A stretch of DNA of 28,504 nt from JBAWAP01 sp049589355 (GCA_049589355.1 JBAWAP010000078.1:1-28504); one strand, 5' to 3'; shown: positions 14,898-21,420, counted from the first letter of the stretch. The notes: a model not told the origin generated them from the sequence alone. Numbers and translations: made by a program.

Positions 14898-15467
14898 TCA
14901 GTCAAACATCAAGTGCTCGATTACTTTTCTATCATCCTCAACGTAAGCTTCAACGAACAGACGGTAGGCATCTGGCGAAGGGAACTGCGATAACACGATG
15001 TCTGGTTTTGGGAGTGTGCCGTTTCGCAGGCCAATGAACTCCGGATAACTGGAGAACTCCCAATCTTCCGCTCGTCTGAGCAGCCCAGCAGCTACCGGGT
15101 TCAAGTGAATGTATCGCGACAGGTGCATCAGATACTCGTTTCGATCTGCGTGGACAGCCTTGAAGCGTCCCTGAAAGAGCGAGCCAATCCGCGCATAGCG
15201 CTTGTTAATGGCTTTGGTGTACGAGAGAGCAAATGGCTGCATCGAGCCTTATAGATCGTCGGTCTTGAGATACACCAACAGGTGGTAGTGATTGGGCATC
15301 AGGCAGTAGGCGACAATCTCGATCGCATCAACCACCAGGTACTTGCGTAACTGTCGCAGGAAGTACAGATAGTTCTCACGCTCGAAGAAGATGGGCTGGT
15401 AGTTGTTGCCTCGATTGTACACGTGATAGTATTCCCCTGATCGGAACTCAACGGGGCGATAGGGCAC
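14898..15467 (-). pseudogene. REP-associated tyrosine transposase (RAYT, IS200/IS605-like), interrupted by one TAA
   Basis: A 190-codon frame starts at GTG 15467, with AGGAGG a few bases upstream, and ends at 14898. It is split by a single in-frame TAA at 15249-15251. The first part carries YYHVYNRGNNYQPIFF and the HUH metal motif in YCLMPNHYHLLVYL. After the stop the frame continues with GSMQPFALSYTKAINKRY, IGSLFQGRFKAV and SRYIHLNPVAAGLL, which holds the probable catalytic tyrosine. All core RAYT elements are therefore present and one base change would restore the gene. RAYTs are single-strand transposases thought to move REP palindromes. Here the gene is bracketed by two copies of the same palindrome within about 25 bp on each side. 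It sits between two carbamoyltransferase genes in the same orientation. Confidence 0.88.
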
Positions 15468-15488
15468 GGGAACCTCCTGGCTGGCCCT

Positions 15489-15521
15489 AGAAACCCGTTT
15501 TCTCGAAGAAAACGGGTTTCT
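15489..15521. repeat. REP palindrome, copy 2 (upstream of the transposase)
   Basis: AGAAACCCGTTTTCT (15489-15503) and its perfect complement (15507-15521) are separated by three bases. The 3' flank GAGGTTTCT matches that of copy 1, so the two palindromes are in the same orientation. It ends 11 bp from the stop of carbamoyltransferase paralogue 2. Confidence 0.93.
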
Positions 15522-15532
15522 GAGGTTTCTCA

Positions 15533-16579
15533 TCACCTCATGATGAGCGACATGACCGCCTTCTGCACGTGCAGCCTGTTCTCGGCCTCGTCGAAGACCA
15601 CCGACTGGGGCCCGTCAATGACCTCGTCGGTCACCTCAAAGCCCCGGTCGCAGGGGAGGCAGTGCAGGTAGATGGCATCCGGGTCGGCCAAGGCCATCTT
15701 GTCAGCGTCGCAGATCCAGTCCTTGTTGGCCTCGAAAATCTCCTTGGCCTTCTGGGGATCGTCCTCGCCGACCGGAGGCTTGAACATGGGCACTGCCGTC
15801 CAGGACTTGGGGTAGACAACGTGTGCTCCGTCGAAGGCTTCCTCCATGCTGTTGGAAATCTCGAAAGAGCCCCCGTACTTCTCGGCATACCCTTCACAGG
15901 CCGCGAGAACCTCTTCGTCAAGCTCCATTCCCACAGGATGGGCCAGCACTACATCCATTCCCATCATCGTGGCCCCGATGATGGCGCTCTGAGGCACGGC
16001 CCGCGGCTTGTGGATGCTGGGTGAATAGGCCCAACTCATGACAAACTTGACTCCCTCGAAGGCGCCGAACTTCTCGTAGACGGTGAGGATGTCGGCCAGG
16101 GCCTGGCAGGGGTGATATTTGTCGCACTCCATGTTGATAACCGGGATGTCCGCCCAATAGGCGAAGTTCCTGATCATCTCGTGAGCCTCGCCGTACACCC
16201 AGTCTACCGGATCGCCGTAACAGCGGATGGCGATACCGTGGCCCATGCGCGCCAGTACCCGCGCCACGTCGGAGACGCGCTCGGTGGTATAGGCCACCTC
16301 TCTACCAGGCAGCGCTGGGGTGTAGATTTTGTCCGGGTCCAGAAAGTGGGCGTGACCGCCCAACTGGGTCATCCCTGCCTCAAAGCTGTTGCGGGTGCGC
16401 AGGCTCTGGTTGTAGAAGATCATGAATAGTGTCTTAGCTCTCAGCAAGTGATCGTGGGGCTCGCCCAGGGCGAAGCGGCGTTTGAGGTCCAGAGCCACCT
16501 CCAGGATGGTCTCTACTTCCTCTCTGGTGTAATCCAGGAGGGTGAGGAAATCTCGGCCTCGGAACGATTCGGTTTTCAT
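15533..16579 (-). CDS. Knotted-type carbamoyltransferase paralogue 2 (HCLP, YgeW/AOTCase-like)
   Basis: This 348-residue transcarbamylase has SLRTR (59-63) for carbamoyl phosphate, HPCQ (156-159) and HCLP (306-309). Segments SWAYSPSIHKPRAVPQ, MDVVLAHPVG, SMEEAF and VYPKSW strongly resemble E. coli YgeW, and the end TDEV...DEAENRLHVQKAVMS resembles acetylornithine transcarbamylase. It therefore falls in the knotted clade, whose members use N-acylated ornithines or unknown acceptors, not free ornithine. AAAAAGGAGAAAAAG directly upstream gives a clear ribosome binding site. It is the first gene of a minus-strand operon with a promoter at 16838-16810 and a highly structured leader. No other arginine genes are in the window, so the pathway remains open. 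Confidence 0.88.
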   Translation of the reverse strand: MKTESFRGRDFLTLLDYTREEVETILEVALDLKRRFALGEPHDHLLRAKTLFMIFYNQSLRTRNSFEAGMTQLGGHAHFLDPDKIYTPALPGREVAYTTERVSDVARVLARMGHGIAIRCYGDPVDWVYGEAHEMIRNFAYWADIPVINMECDKYHPCQALADILTVYEKFGAFEGVKFVMSWAYSPSIHKPRAVPQSAIIGATMMGMDVVLAHPVGMELDEEVLAACEGYAEKYGGSFEISNSMEEAFDGAHVVYPKSWTAVPMFKPPVGEDDPQKAKEIFEANKDWICDADKMALADPDAIYLHCLPCDRGFEVTDEVIDGPQSVVFDEAENRLHVQKAVMSLIMR

Positions 16580-16599
16580 CTTTTTCTCCTTTTTGTTTC

Positions 16600-16792
16600 G
16601 ACATTGTTAGATGTGCCGAAACACTACAACGGATTCGGAATAAAACGGATCGGGGGCAAGGAAACTTGTATTGAGCCTTGTCCTGAGTTCGTCGAAGGGC
16701 TGTCGAAGTATCCGTTCCTTTCTCAATCCGATGTAGTGTTGTCTGGCAGCTACGTCCACAACCAGACAGCCTTACAGGGATCTAACAATGTC
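16600..16792 (-). promoter_or_regulatory. Structured 5' leader or MITE-like inverted-repeat element before the carbamoyltransferase operon
   Basis: Nested inverted repeats cover almost the whole leader. The outer stem is 16600-16612 with 16780-16792 (GACATTGTTAGAT, 13 bp perfect). A hairpin is formed by 16740-16746 with 16762-16768. The inner stem is 16620-16635 with 16725-16740 (16 bp, one mismatch), and further pairing (AACGGAT with ATCCGTT) lies inside. The transcript would begin near 16803, so the folded RNA would fill the 5' UTR and end about 10 bases before the ribosome binding site. A genome-type short repeat (16677-16698) is nested in it, which also allows a miniature transposable element. 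I see no match to a known riboswitch. Confidence 0.6.
16677..16698 (-). repeat. CTTCGAC ... CTCAGGACA-type short repeat, copy 1
   Basis: Read on the minus strand, CCTTCGAC, a 3-base variable core, then CTCAGGACAAG. A second copy with the same ends and a different core lies at 27773-27795 on the plus strand. The pattern resembles a short repeat that I recall as abundant in many uncultured bacterial genomes. Confidence 0.7.
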
Positions 16793-16809
16793 AAGCTGTA
16801 TTTGGGGAT

Positions 16810-16838
16810 AATATACCACCGTAAGGGCATCTCGTCAA
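16810..16838 (-). promoter_or_regulatory. Promoter of the carbamoyltransferase-ArsA operon
   Basis: On the minus strand TTGACG (16838-16833) and TATATT (16815-16810) are separated by 17 bases, each one mismatch from the sigma-70 consensus. The predicted start near 16803 leaves a leader of about 220 bases before the ATG at 16579. Confidence 0.6.
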
Positions 16839-16880
16839 GTGGGAGTGTCAAGTCAGTGGGAATGTTAATGAAACAGCAAT

Positions 16881-16907
16881 TTGACAGTGGGGGGGGAGTG
16901 ATATAAT
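16881..16907 (+). promoter_or_regulatory. Promoter facing right, upstream of the InlB-like repeat protein
   Basis: Consensus TTGACA (16881-16886) and TATAAT (16902-16907) are separated by a slightly short 15-base spacer containing a G8 run. It diverges from the minus-strand promoter at 16838. The first gene downstream starts at 17389, so the leader would be about 475 bases. Confidence 0.55.
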
Positions 16908-16913
16908 ACGGTC

Positions 16914-17388
16914 ATCTGTCGAAGGTGTCAGCCAGGAGTCGGGATCAAAGCGGGCTGCCCCGGCGGACATCGGAGATAAGCAACCTTAAAATTTTCAAAA
17001 TTTGTCTTCACAGGCCGTATCTTTTTCGCCACTTTTACGTTTATATATGTAGAGGGATAATGCTGTTCCGAAAGAGAGCAAGCGTGGTAGACCAGAGATC
17101 AGAGACCAGATACCGATGTCAGATTTGTGTCCTGAGAAACGGCGGCGGTTTCGCACGCCTGGCTGATAACTGCATGCAACGCCAGTCTCAGGTGCCCCAC
17201 GAGCGCCTGAGATTGACGTTCTTGTTTGCCCCACCGCCGATGGGTGGGGGAAGCTGAAGGGAGGAGACTATGTGATTGACAGAATTCGCGGGTTGTAGTT
17301 TTACTCAGAGAGCTTTTGAAGCACAGGCATGTTTTTGCCACCATTATTCGAGTCTGCTCGAGCGGAAACCTTGAAAGGAGTAAGTATT
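16914..17388 (+). other. Non-coding leader region with repeats and hairpins
   Basis: I see no convincing gene in these 475 bases. They hold a degenerate seven-base array (17088-17115) and a 10-bp hairpin of TCTCAGGTGC with GCGCCTGAGA (17186-17212). A second hairpin of CCCCACC with GGTGGGG (17229-17249) is followed by a free GGGAGGAG and an ATGTGA start-stop (17270-17275). The arrangement could be an untranslated regulatory leader or decayed sequence. Confidence 0.5.
17088..17115 (+). repeat. Short seven-base tandem array (GAGACCA type)
   Basis: Four units: TAGACCA, GAGATCA, GAGACCA and GATACCG. The unit differs from the other heptad arrays, but the period is the same. Confidence 0.7.
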
Positions 17389-17910
17389 ATGATGCACAGG
17401 CAGAAAGTCAAACTCTTATTGTGGTTCGCGACGCTACTCTCCATCTTGGCGCTGGTCGTGGTGCCAGCCCTGGCGATAGGGCAGTTTACCCTCACCGTGA
17501 ATAAGGTCGGGGATGGAACCGGGACGGTGACCAGCGACGATGGCAAGATCAATTGTGGTGATGACTGTGAAGAGACCTACGTGCCTCAGGCGGTGGGGAA
17601 GCTGATGGCCGAAGTGGTGAGGGTGACGCTGACGGCCACCCCGGATGAAGGTTTCGCCTTCGCTGGTTGGGGACAGGATTGCCAGTGCGGCCTAGACCCT
17701 ATCGGGGCCGGCTTTGCCCGCGGGACCTGCACCATAATAGGCATGTACGATGGTGAGAACAGGACCTGCACCGCCAACTTCGGATTGCCGGTCGGCGGCA
17801 TCGTCGTGCCGGTGAACAAGGTGGGGCTGCTTGTGCCTTGGATGGGGTTGGTCACACTGGCTGGGCTCGCGGGCTTAGGGGTTGTGCTGATCAGGAGGCG
17901 CAAGACCTAG
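17389..17910 (+). CDS. Exported protein with InlB-type repeat domain and C-terminal membrane sorting-like tail
   Basis: The 173-residue product has a signal peptide (HRQKVKLLLWFATLLSILALVVVPALA). It then has one Cys-containing bacterial repeat of the divergent InlB B type: FTLTVNKVGDGTGTVTSDDG, then VTLTATPDEGFAFAGWGQDC, then CTANF. The end is tripartite: VPVNKVGLLVPW, a hydrophobic segment (about 152-168) and RRRKT. That layout resembles a PEP-CTERM/LPXTG-like processing tail, and I recall similar VNKxxLLxPW tails in Chloroflexota. AAAGGAG (17374-17380) precedes ATG 17389 by eight bases, which fixes this start over in-frame codons further upstream. A clear terminator follows at 17941. A cell-surface location is inferred; the function is unknown. 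Confidence 0.82.
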   Translation: MMHRQKVKLLLWFATLLSILALVVVPALAIGQFTLTVNKVGDGTGTVTSDDGKINCGDDCEETYVPQAVGKLMAEVVRVTLTATPDEGFAFAGWGQDCQCGLDPIGAGFARGTCTIIGMYDGENRTCTANFGLPVGGIVVPVNKVGLLVPWMGLVTLAGLAGLGVVLIRRRKT

Positions 17911-17940
17911 AAGTCGCTATTCCCGATTGTGGCAAGACAA

Positions 17941-17979
17941 AAGGTTCTGGCAAATGGTTCGCCAGAACCTTATTGTTTT
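17941..17979 (+). terminator. Intrinsic terminator
   Basis: AAGGTTCTGGC (17941-17951) and GCCAGAACCTT (17961-17971) form an 11-bp perfect stem with a 9-base loop, followed by ATTGTTTT. It ends the transcript of the preceding exported protein gene. Confidence 0.85.
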
Positions 17980-18063
17980 GAGGGTCGGCATCTTGAGCTG
18001 GGCAGGAACCAATTACTGCTGGGTGAGTTGACCAAAAGATGTCCCTGTGGTAAAATGGCGAAA

Positions 18064-18119
18064 ACGTAGTGTGTATTGCGTGTTCCGTTACGCAATACAC
18101 ACTACGCAATACGGTTCAC
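18064..18119. repeat. Heptad-period inverted repeat (17-bp perfect hairpin)
   Basis: Positions 18065-18081 pair perfectly with 18090-18106 around an 8-base loop. Read in sevens the sequence is ACGTAGT, GTGTATT, GCGTGTT, CCGTTAC, GCAATAC, ACACTAC, GCAATAC. It shares units with the hairpin at 5401-5463 and lies just before the RNase Z gene. Confidence 0.9.
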
Positions 18120-18133
18120 AAAGGATTCTTTCT

Positions 18134-19063
18134 ATGTTTGAACTAATCTTTCTCGGTACTTCTGCTTCAGCTCCCTCGATCAGGCGGAACCTGTCGGCCA
18201 CCATGGTCCTGCACAGGGAGTACCGCTTCCTCATAGATTGTGGCGAAGGGACACAGCGACAACTGCTCAGAAGCGGCCTTGGCTTCAAGCGGTTGGACAA
18301 GATTCTCCTCACTCATGGCCACCTGGATCACATCCTGGGCCTGGGAGGTCTGGTGTCCACCTTCAGCCGTTGGGAGGCTATCCCGAAGTTGGAGATCTAT
18401 GGGGGAACTTGGGCCCTGGAACGGGTCAGTGACCTTATCTTTGGAGTGGTGTTCCGCGGAGTAAAGCCGCCTCTGCAGATTGACCTGATACCGATAGAGC
18501 CTGGGGTCTTGATGGAAGACGACGCCTTTCAGCTCTCGGCTTTCACAGTCATCCATCGCGGGCCAGGCTGCCTTGGTTATACGTTTCGGGAGAAGGAGAA
18601 GCGTCCCTTTCTACTTGACAAGGCCGAGGCTCTGGGAGTGCCGGCCGGGCCAGAGCGAGGCCGCTTAGTTCGGGGGGAAACGGTGACTCTGGCTGATGGC
18701 ACGGTGGTGCATCCCGACCAGGTGCTGGGCTCTCCGGTCCCCGGGGCTAAGCTAGTCTTCGTGGGCGATGCGGCTCGCATCAACAACTTGATAGAAGAGG
18801 CAAGAGATGCTGACGTCCTGGTCATTGAGGCCACCTATCTATCAAAAGAGGATAGGCTGGCCAGGGAATACGGGCACCTTACGGCTGCCGAAGCGGCGAC
18901 CTTGGCCTGCCAGGCGGGAGTCAGGCAATTGTACCTAACTCATATCTCCCGGCGCTACGCCGAGGAGGCCATCTTGGCCGAGGCCAAAGCCATCTTTCCC
19001 GAAACCGTAGTCGTCAGAGACCTCGACCGCTTTCGAATCATCAAGGAGAAGGCCTCGTCGTGA
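18134..19063 (+). CDS. rnz: Ribonuclease Z (tRNA 3' endonuclease), metallo-beta-lactamase fold
   Basis: RNase Z trims the 3' trailer of tRNA precursors. The 309-residue protein starts with MFELIFLGTSASAPSIRRN and has the zinc motif LTHGHLDHILGLGG (HxHxDH). It continues with the flexible-arm/linker region typical of RNase Z (RPFLLDKAEALGVPAGPERG, then GETVTLADGTVV), VFVGDA, and a second zinc region EATYLSKE ... GHLTAAEAA ... LYLTHISRRY. GDA replaces the more usual GDT. The start is set at ATG 18134 with AAGGA nine bases upstream. The frame is open further upstream only because it runs through the heptad hairpin. There is no sign of an operon partner; a decayed nucleotidyltransferase fragment abuts its stop. 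Confidence 0.9.
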   Translation: MFELIFLGTSASAPSIRRNLSATMVLHREYRFLIDCGEGTQRQLLRSGLGFKRLDKILLTHGHLDHILGLGGLVSTFSRWEAIPKLEIYGGTWALERVSDLIFGVVFRGVKPPLQIDLIPIEPGVLMEDDAFQLSAFTVIHRGPGCLGYTFREKEKRPFLLDKAEALGVPAGPERGRLVRGETVTLADGTVVHPDQVLGSPVPGAKLVFVGDAARINNLIEEARDADVLVIEATYLSKEDRLAREYGHLTAAEAATLACQAGVRQLYLTHISRRYAEEAILAEAKAIFPETVVVRDLDRFRIIKEKASS

Positions 19064-19231
19064 TTCCCTGATCTGGACGCATATCTCATCGTCAAGAAGC
19101 CGCGTAGCGCTGAGGCCGTGCGCCTGGCCCTGGACATCACCGCCGACATGGTCACCCGGCACGGTCTGTTGAGCGCAAGAGTCACCGAGAAAGATCAAGC
19201 GCATCTCACCCAGGTGGTATGCACGGACTGA
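19064..19231 (+). pseudogene. 5'-truncated MNT-type nucleotidyltransferase remnant
   Basis: Directly after the rnz stop a frame without a good start encodes FPDLDAYLIVKKPRS, then EAVRLALDITADMVTRHGLL, and stops at 19229-19231. This looks like the part of a minimal nucleotidyltransferase (the partner of HEPN toxins) after the GSxAR motif, with DLD as the metal-binding pair. The first part of the domain is missing, so I read it as a relic. The family call is by eye and tentative. Confidence 0.38.
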
Positions 19232-19289
19232 GCAGGGCGCGGTGGGCATCGTAGCTGGATGTGGTGTTTTGGAGGGAGTTGTGAGTGGT

Positions 19290-19361
19290 CCTCACCCTAT
19301 CCCTCCCCCGCCACGCGGGGAAGGGGTGTCCGAAGGACGGGGAGAGGGCTGAAGCTGAGGG
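19290..19361. repeat. GC-rich inverted-repeat element
   Basis: CCTCACCCTATCCCTCCCC at the left is roughly complementary to GGGGAGAGGG ... CTGAGG at the right, giving a long imperfect hairpin just before the next gene. The wording resembles a widespread CCTCACCC...GGGAGAGGG intergenic repeat of uncertain nature. Confidence 0.5.
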
Positions 19362-19365
19362 CAAT

Positions 19366-19803
19366 ATGATTCTTCGATTCATCATCTACGGAATGCTTGG
19401 CTGGTGTAGCGAGATTATCTGGACGGCGACGAGGGAGAAGCTCAGCGGGCAGCAGCGAGGTTGGAAGCTTAGGGGCACTACCTACCTGTGGGTGTTTCCC
19501 ATCTATGGCCTCATCGCGCTCCTGTACGAACCCGTCCACAACGCCCTCCGCGCCTGGCCCTGGCCGCTGCGGGGCGTTATCTACATGTTGGGCTTCTTTG
19601 CCATAGAGTACCTGACGGGCTGGTTGCTGAAGCGCCTCATCGGTGTCTGCCCCTGGGACTACAGCCGTGCCCGCTGGCACGTGCACGGCTTCATCCGGCT
19701 GGACTATGGTCCCGTCTGGTTCCTGGTCGGGCTGGGTCTGGAACGTGTCCATGATCTGCTGGTGCAATTGACACCTGCCATCCAGCAGGCCCTGATTCGT
19801 TGA
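19366..19803 (+). CDS. Small polytopic membrane protein, CmpB-like putative ABC transporter permease (PF06541-type)
   Basis: The 145-residue product has about four transmembrane segments (near residues 3-20, 40-57, 68-88 and 112-130). The pattern LRFIIYGMLGWCSEIIW, VFPIYGLIALLYEPVH, CPWDYS, then HGFIRLDYGPVWFLVGLGLE fits the family annotated as putative ABC-transporter type IV (CmpB). No ATPase gene is nearby, and members of this family are often encoded alone, so the transporter label is weak. I chose ATG 19366 because the hydrophobic homology begins there; the frame continues upstream only through the GC-rich repeat. A compound hairpin follows at 19835. Confidence 0.72.
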   Translation: MILRFIIYGMLGWCSEIIWTATREKLSGQQRGWKLRGTTYLWVFPIYGLIALLYEPVHNALRAWPWPLRGVIYMLGFFAIEYLTGWLLKRLIGVCPWDYSRARWHVHGFIRLDYGPVWFLVGLGLERVHDLLVQLTPAIQQALIR

Positions 19804-19834
19804 CTGCTCAGCCTGGTCTGGAAAAAGAGCGCCA

Positions 19835-19889
19835 GAGTTCCTATGAGTTCCCCTGAGTTCCTATGAAGCAGGGGAACTCGGAGGAACTC
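19835..19889. repeat. Ten-base-period repeat forming a nested hairpin
   Basis: Three units, GAGTTCCTAT, GAGTTCCCCT and GAGTTCCTAT (19835-19864), are followed by complementary AGGGGAACTC and AGGAACTC. The inner stem is 19845-19854 with 19870-19879 and the outer stem is 19835-19842 with 19882-19889. It lies between two genes on the same strand and could end transcription or be another mobile palindrome. Confidence 0.85.
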
Positions 19890-19906
19890 GGGGGGAGATT
19901 AGTTCT

Positions 19907-21103
19907 GTGAGTAGCCCCTGCTCCCGTACCCTTCGCCACACAGCCGTCTTCACCCTCACTCTGCTGGCCATCGAATTCCTCGACGAGTTCGTCTTCGGGG
20001 CCCGCGAGGCGGCCTGGCCGCTGATCCGCACCGACCTGGGCCTGAGCTATGCCCAGATCGGGCTGCTGCTCGGCCTGCCCAGTCTGGTCAGCAGTGTCGT
20101 TGAACCTTTCCTCGGCATCCTGGGTGATGTATGGAAACGCCGCGTCCTGATCCTGGGGGGCGGCGTTGTGTTCGCCCTGGCGCTGCTGCTCACGGCGCTG
20201 AGCCAGGATTTCCTGGGGCTGCTCATCTCGTTCATTCTCTTTTACCCGGCCTCAGGTGCGTTCGTCACGCTGTCGCAGGCGACGCTGATGGACACCGACT
20301 CCACCCGCCACGAGCAGAACATGGCGCGCTGGACCTTCGCCGGTTCGCTGGGCGTGGTGGCCGGGCCCATCGCGCTGGGTGCGGCGGCGACGCTGAACTT
20401 GGGCTGGCGCAGGCTGTTCCTCCTCTTTGCCGGGCTGACGCTGATCCCGCTGGCAGTGGCGTACCGCTTTCGGTTTGCTATAGGGCAGCGGGAGTCCGAG
20501 AGGACCAGCTTCAAGGCAGGCGTGGTGGATGCCCTGCGGGCGCTGCGGCGAGGCGAGGTGCTGCGCTGGCTGACGCTGCTGCAGTTCTCCGACCTGATGC
20601 TGGACGTGCTGCTGGGCTTCCTGGCGCTGTACTTCGTGGACGTGGCGGGCGCCACGCCGGCCCAGGCGGGGGCAGCGGTGGCGGTGTGGACAGGGCTGGG
20701 GCTGCTGGGGAATCTGTTGCTCATCCCGCTGTTGGAGCGCGTGCGCGGCCTGCATTATCTGCGTTTGAGTGCGGTGGTGGAGCTAGTGCTGTTCCCCGCC
20801 TTCCTGCTGGTGCCGGGCTTCTGGGCCAAGCTGGTGCTGCTAGGGCTGTTGGGCCTCTTCAATACCGGCTGGTACTCGATCCTCCAGGCGCAGTTGTACT
20901 CGGCCATGCCGGGGCAGAGCGGCACGGTGATGACGGTGGGGAACGTGTTCGGATTGGTGGGCGCACTTGTCCCGCTGGGATTGGGGCTGGTGGCTGAGCG
21001 ATTTAATCTGATGGTGACGATGTGGCTCTTACTATTGGGGCCGGTGGCGCTGCTAGTTGGGATTCCGAAGAGAGAGGGCACCAGTACTACCGGGGAATGT
21101 TGA
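19907..21103 (+). CDS. MFS transporter
   Basis: The 398-residue product is a 12-helix major facilitator. Helix 1 region LTLLAIEFLDEFVFGAREAAWPLI has unusual acidic residues (EFLDEF) that may couple protons. The loop 2-3 signature appears as GILGDVWKRRVLI, and a central loop at about residue 195-210 separates the two halves. The substrate cannot be deduced. Start is GTG 19907, about 17 bp after the preceding hairpin, with GGGGGGAG 13-20 bases upstream as the only purine-rich stretch; a slightly different start is possible. The gene is very GC-rich with strongly biased third positions, and it converges on a small minus-strand gene. Confidence 0.85.
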   Translation: MSSPCSRTLRHTAVFTLTLLAIEFLDEFVFGAREAAWPLIRTDLGLSYAQIGLLLGLPSLVSSVVEPFLGILGDVWKRRVLILGGGVVFALALLLTALSQDFLGLLISFILFYPASGAFVTLSQATLMDTDSTRHEQNMARWTFAGSLGVVAGPIALGAAATLNLGWRRLFLLFAGLTLIPLAVAYRFRFAIGQRESERTSFKAGVVDALRALRRGEVLRWLTLLQFSDLMLDVLLGFLALYFVDVAGATPAQAGAAVAVWTGLGLLGNLLLIPLLERVRGLHYLRLSAVVELVLFPAFLLVPGFWAKLVLLGLLGLFNTGWYSILQAQLYSAMPGQSGTVMTVGNVFGLVGALVPLGLGLVAERFNLMVTMWLLLLGPVALLVGIPKREGTSTTGEC

Positions 21104-21121
21104 GGAGGTTCTCAATTTTTT
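21100..21121 (+). terminator. Weak intrinsic terminator at the end of the first MFS gene
   Basis: TTGAG (21100-21104) and CTCAA (21111-21115) form a 5-bp stem over the stop codon, followed by six T residues. The stem is short, so the call is tentative. Confidence 0.35.
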
Positions 21122-21420
21122 CAATGAGCAAACTGGATCTCCTGCAACGCCTGGCGTTTCTCCTGGAGCTTGAGCAAGGTCTTGTACTCGCCAGCCCACT
21201 CGATGAAGTCCAGAGACTCTTGCAGCTTATCCTCGATCAGGCGACGATAAAACTCAGGAGTGCTCATGCCGTATTTTTGTTCAAAGTCTCGCAGATTGCG
21301 TTGCGTTCGTGACAGCCCTAATTCAATCATTTTCAACTCAGAGCGCAAAGCTGACTCCACCAGTGGCCTGATGGCGACTCCGCTTGGCGAGACCAAAATA
21401 ACTTGAACTTGTTGAGCCAT
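21121..21420 (-). CDS. Small helical hypothetical protein, orphan of a two-gene (DUF6516-type) module
   Basis: The 99-residue product is rich in charged helices: ESALRSELKMIELGLSRTQR, then FEQKYGMSTPEFYRRL, then LDFIEWAGEYKTLLKLQEKR. The FExxYGMSxxEFYRR ... DFxEWxxxY pattern is one I recall from small proteins that sit upstream of DUF6516 proteins in toxin-antitoxin-like pairs. Here the downstream position is empty, because the gene runs straight into the convergent MFS gene (17 bp gap), so the partner is missing. Start is ATG 21420 with AGGAG seven bases upstream and a good promoter at 21507-21479. The low GC of the promoter region contrasts with both transporters. Confidence 0.72.
   Translation of the reverse strand: MAQQVQVILVSPSGVAIRPLVESALRSELKMIELGLSRTQRNLRDFEQKYGMSTPEFYRRLIEDKLQESLDFIEWAGEYKTLLKLQEKRQALQEIQFAH

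Noticed and set aside
10950..15251. Idea that TAA is reassigned as a sense codon, from two in-frame TAA interruptions
   Set aside because: Confident genes in the window end at TAA (for example the methyltransferase at 3401 and the bS22-like gene at 5367), and no conserved gene contains internal TAA.
16448..16906. Plus-strand open frame across the start of the second carbamoyltransferase and its leader
   Set aside because: It overlaps a confident gene and the inverted-repeat leader, has no ribosome binding site, and the translation shows no domain.
17270..17275. ATG-TGA start-stop after GGGAGGAG, as a regulatory minimal reading frame
   Set aside because: The motif is too short to separate from chance in a region whose transcript ends are unknown; it is noted only as part of the leader.
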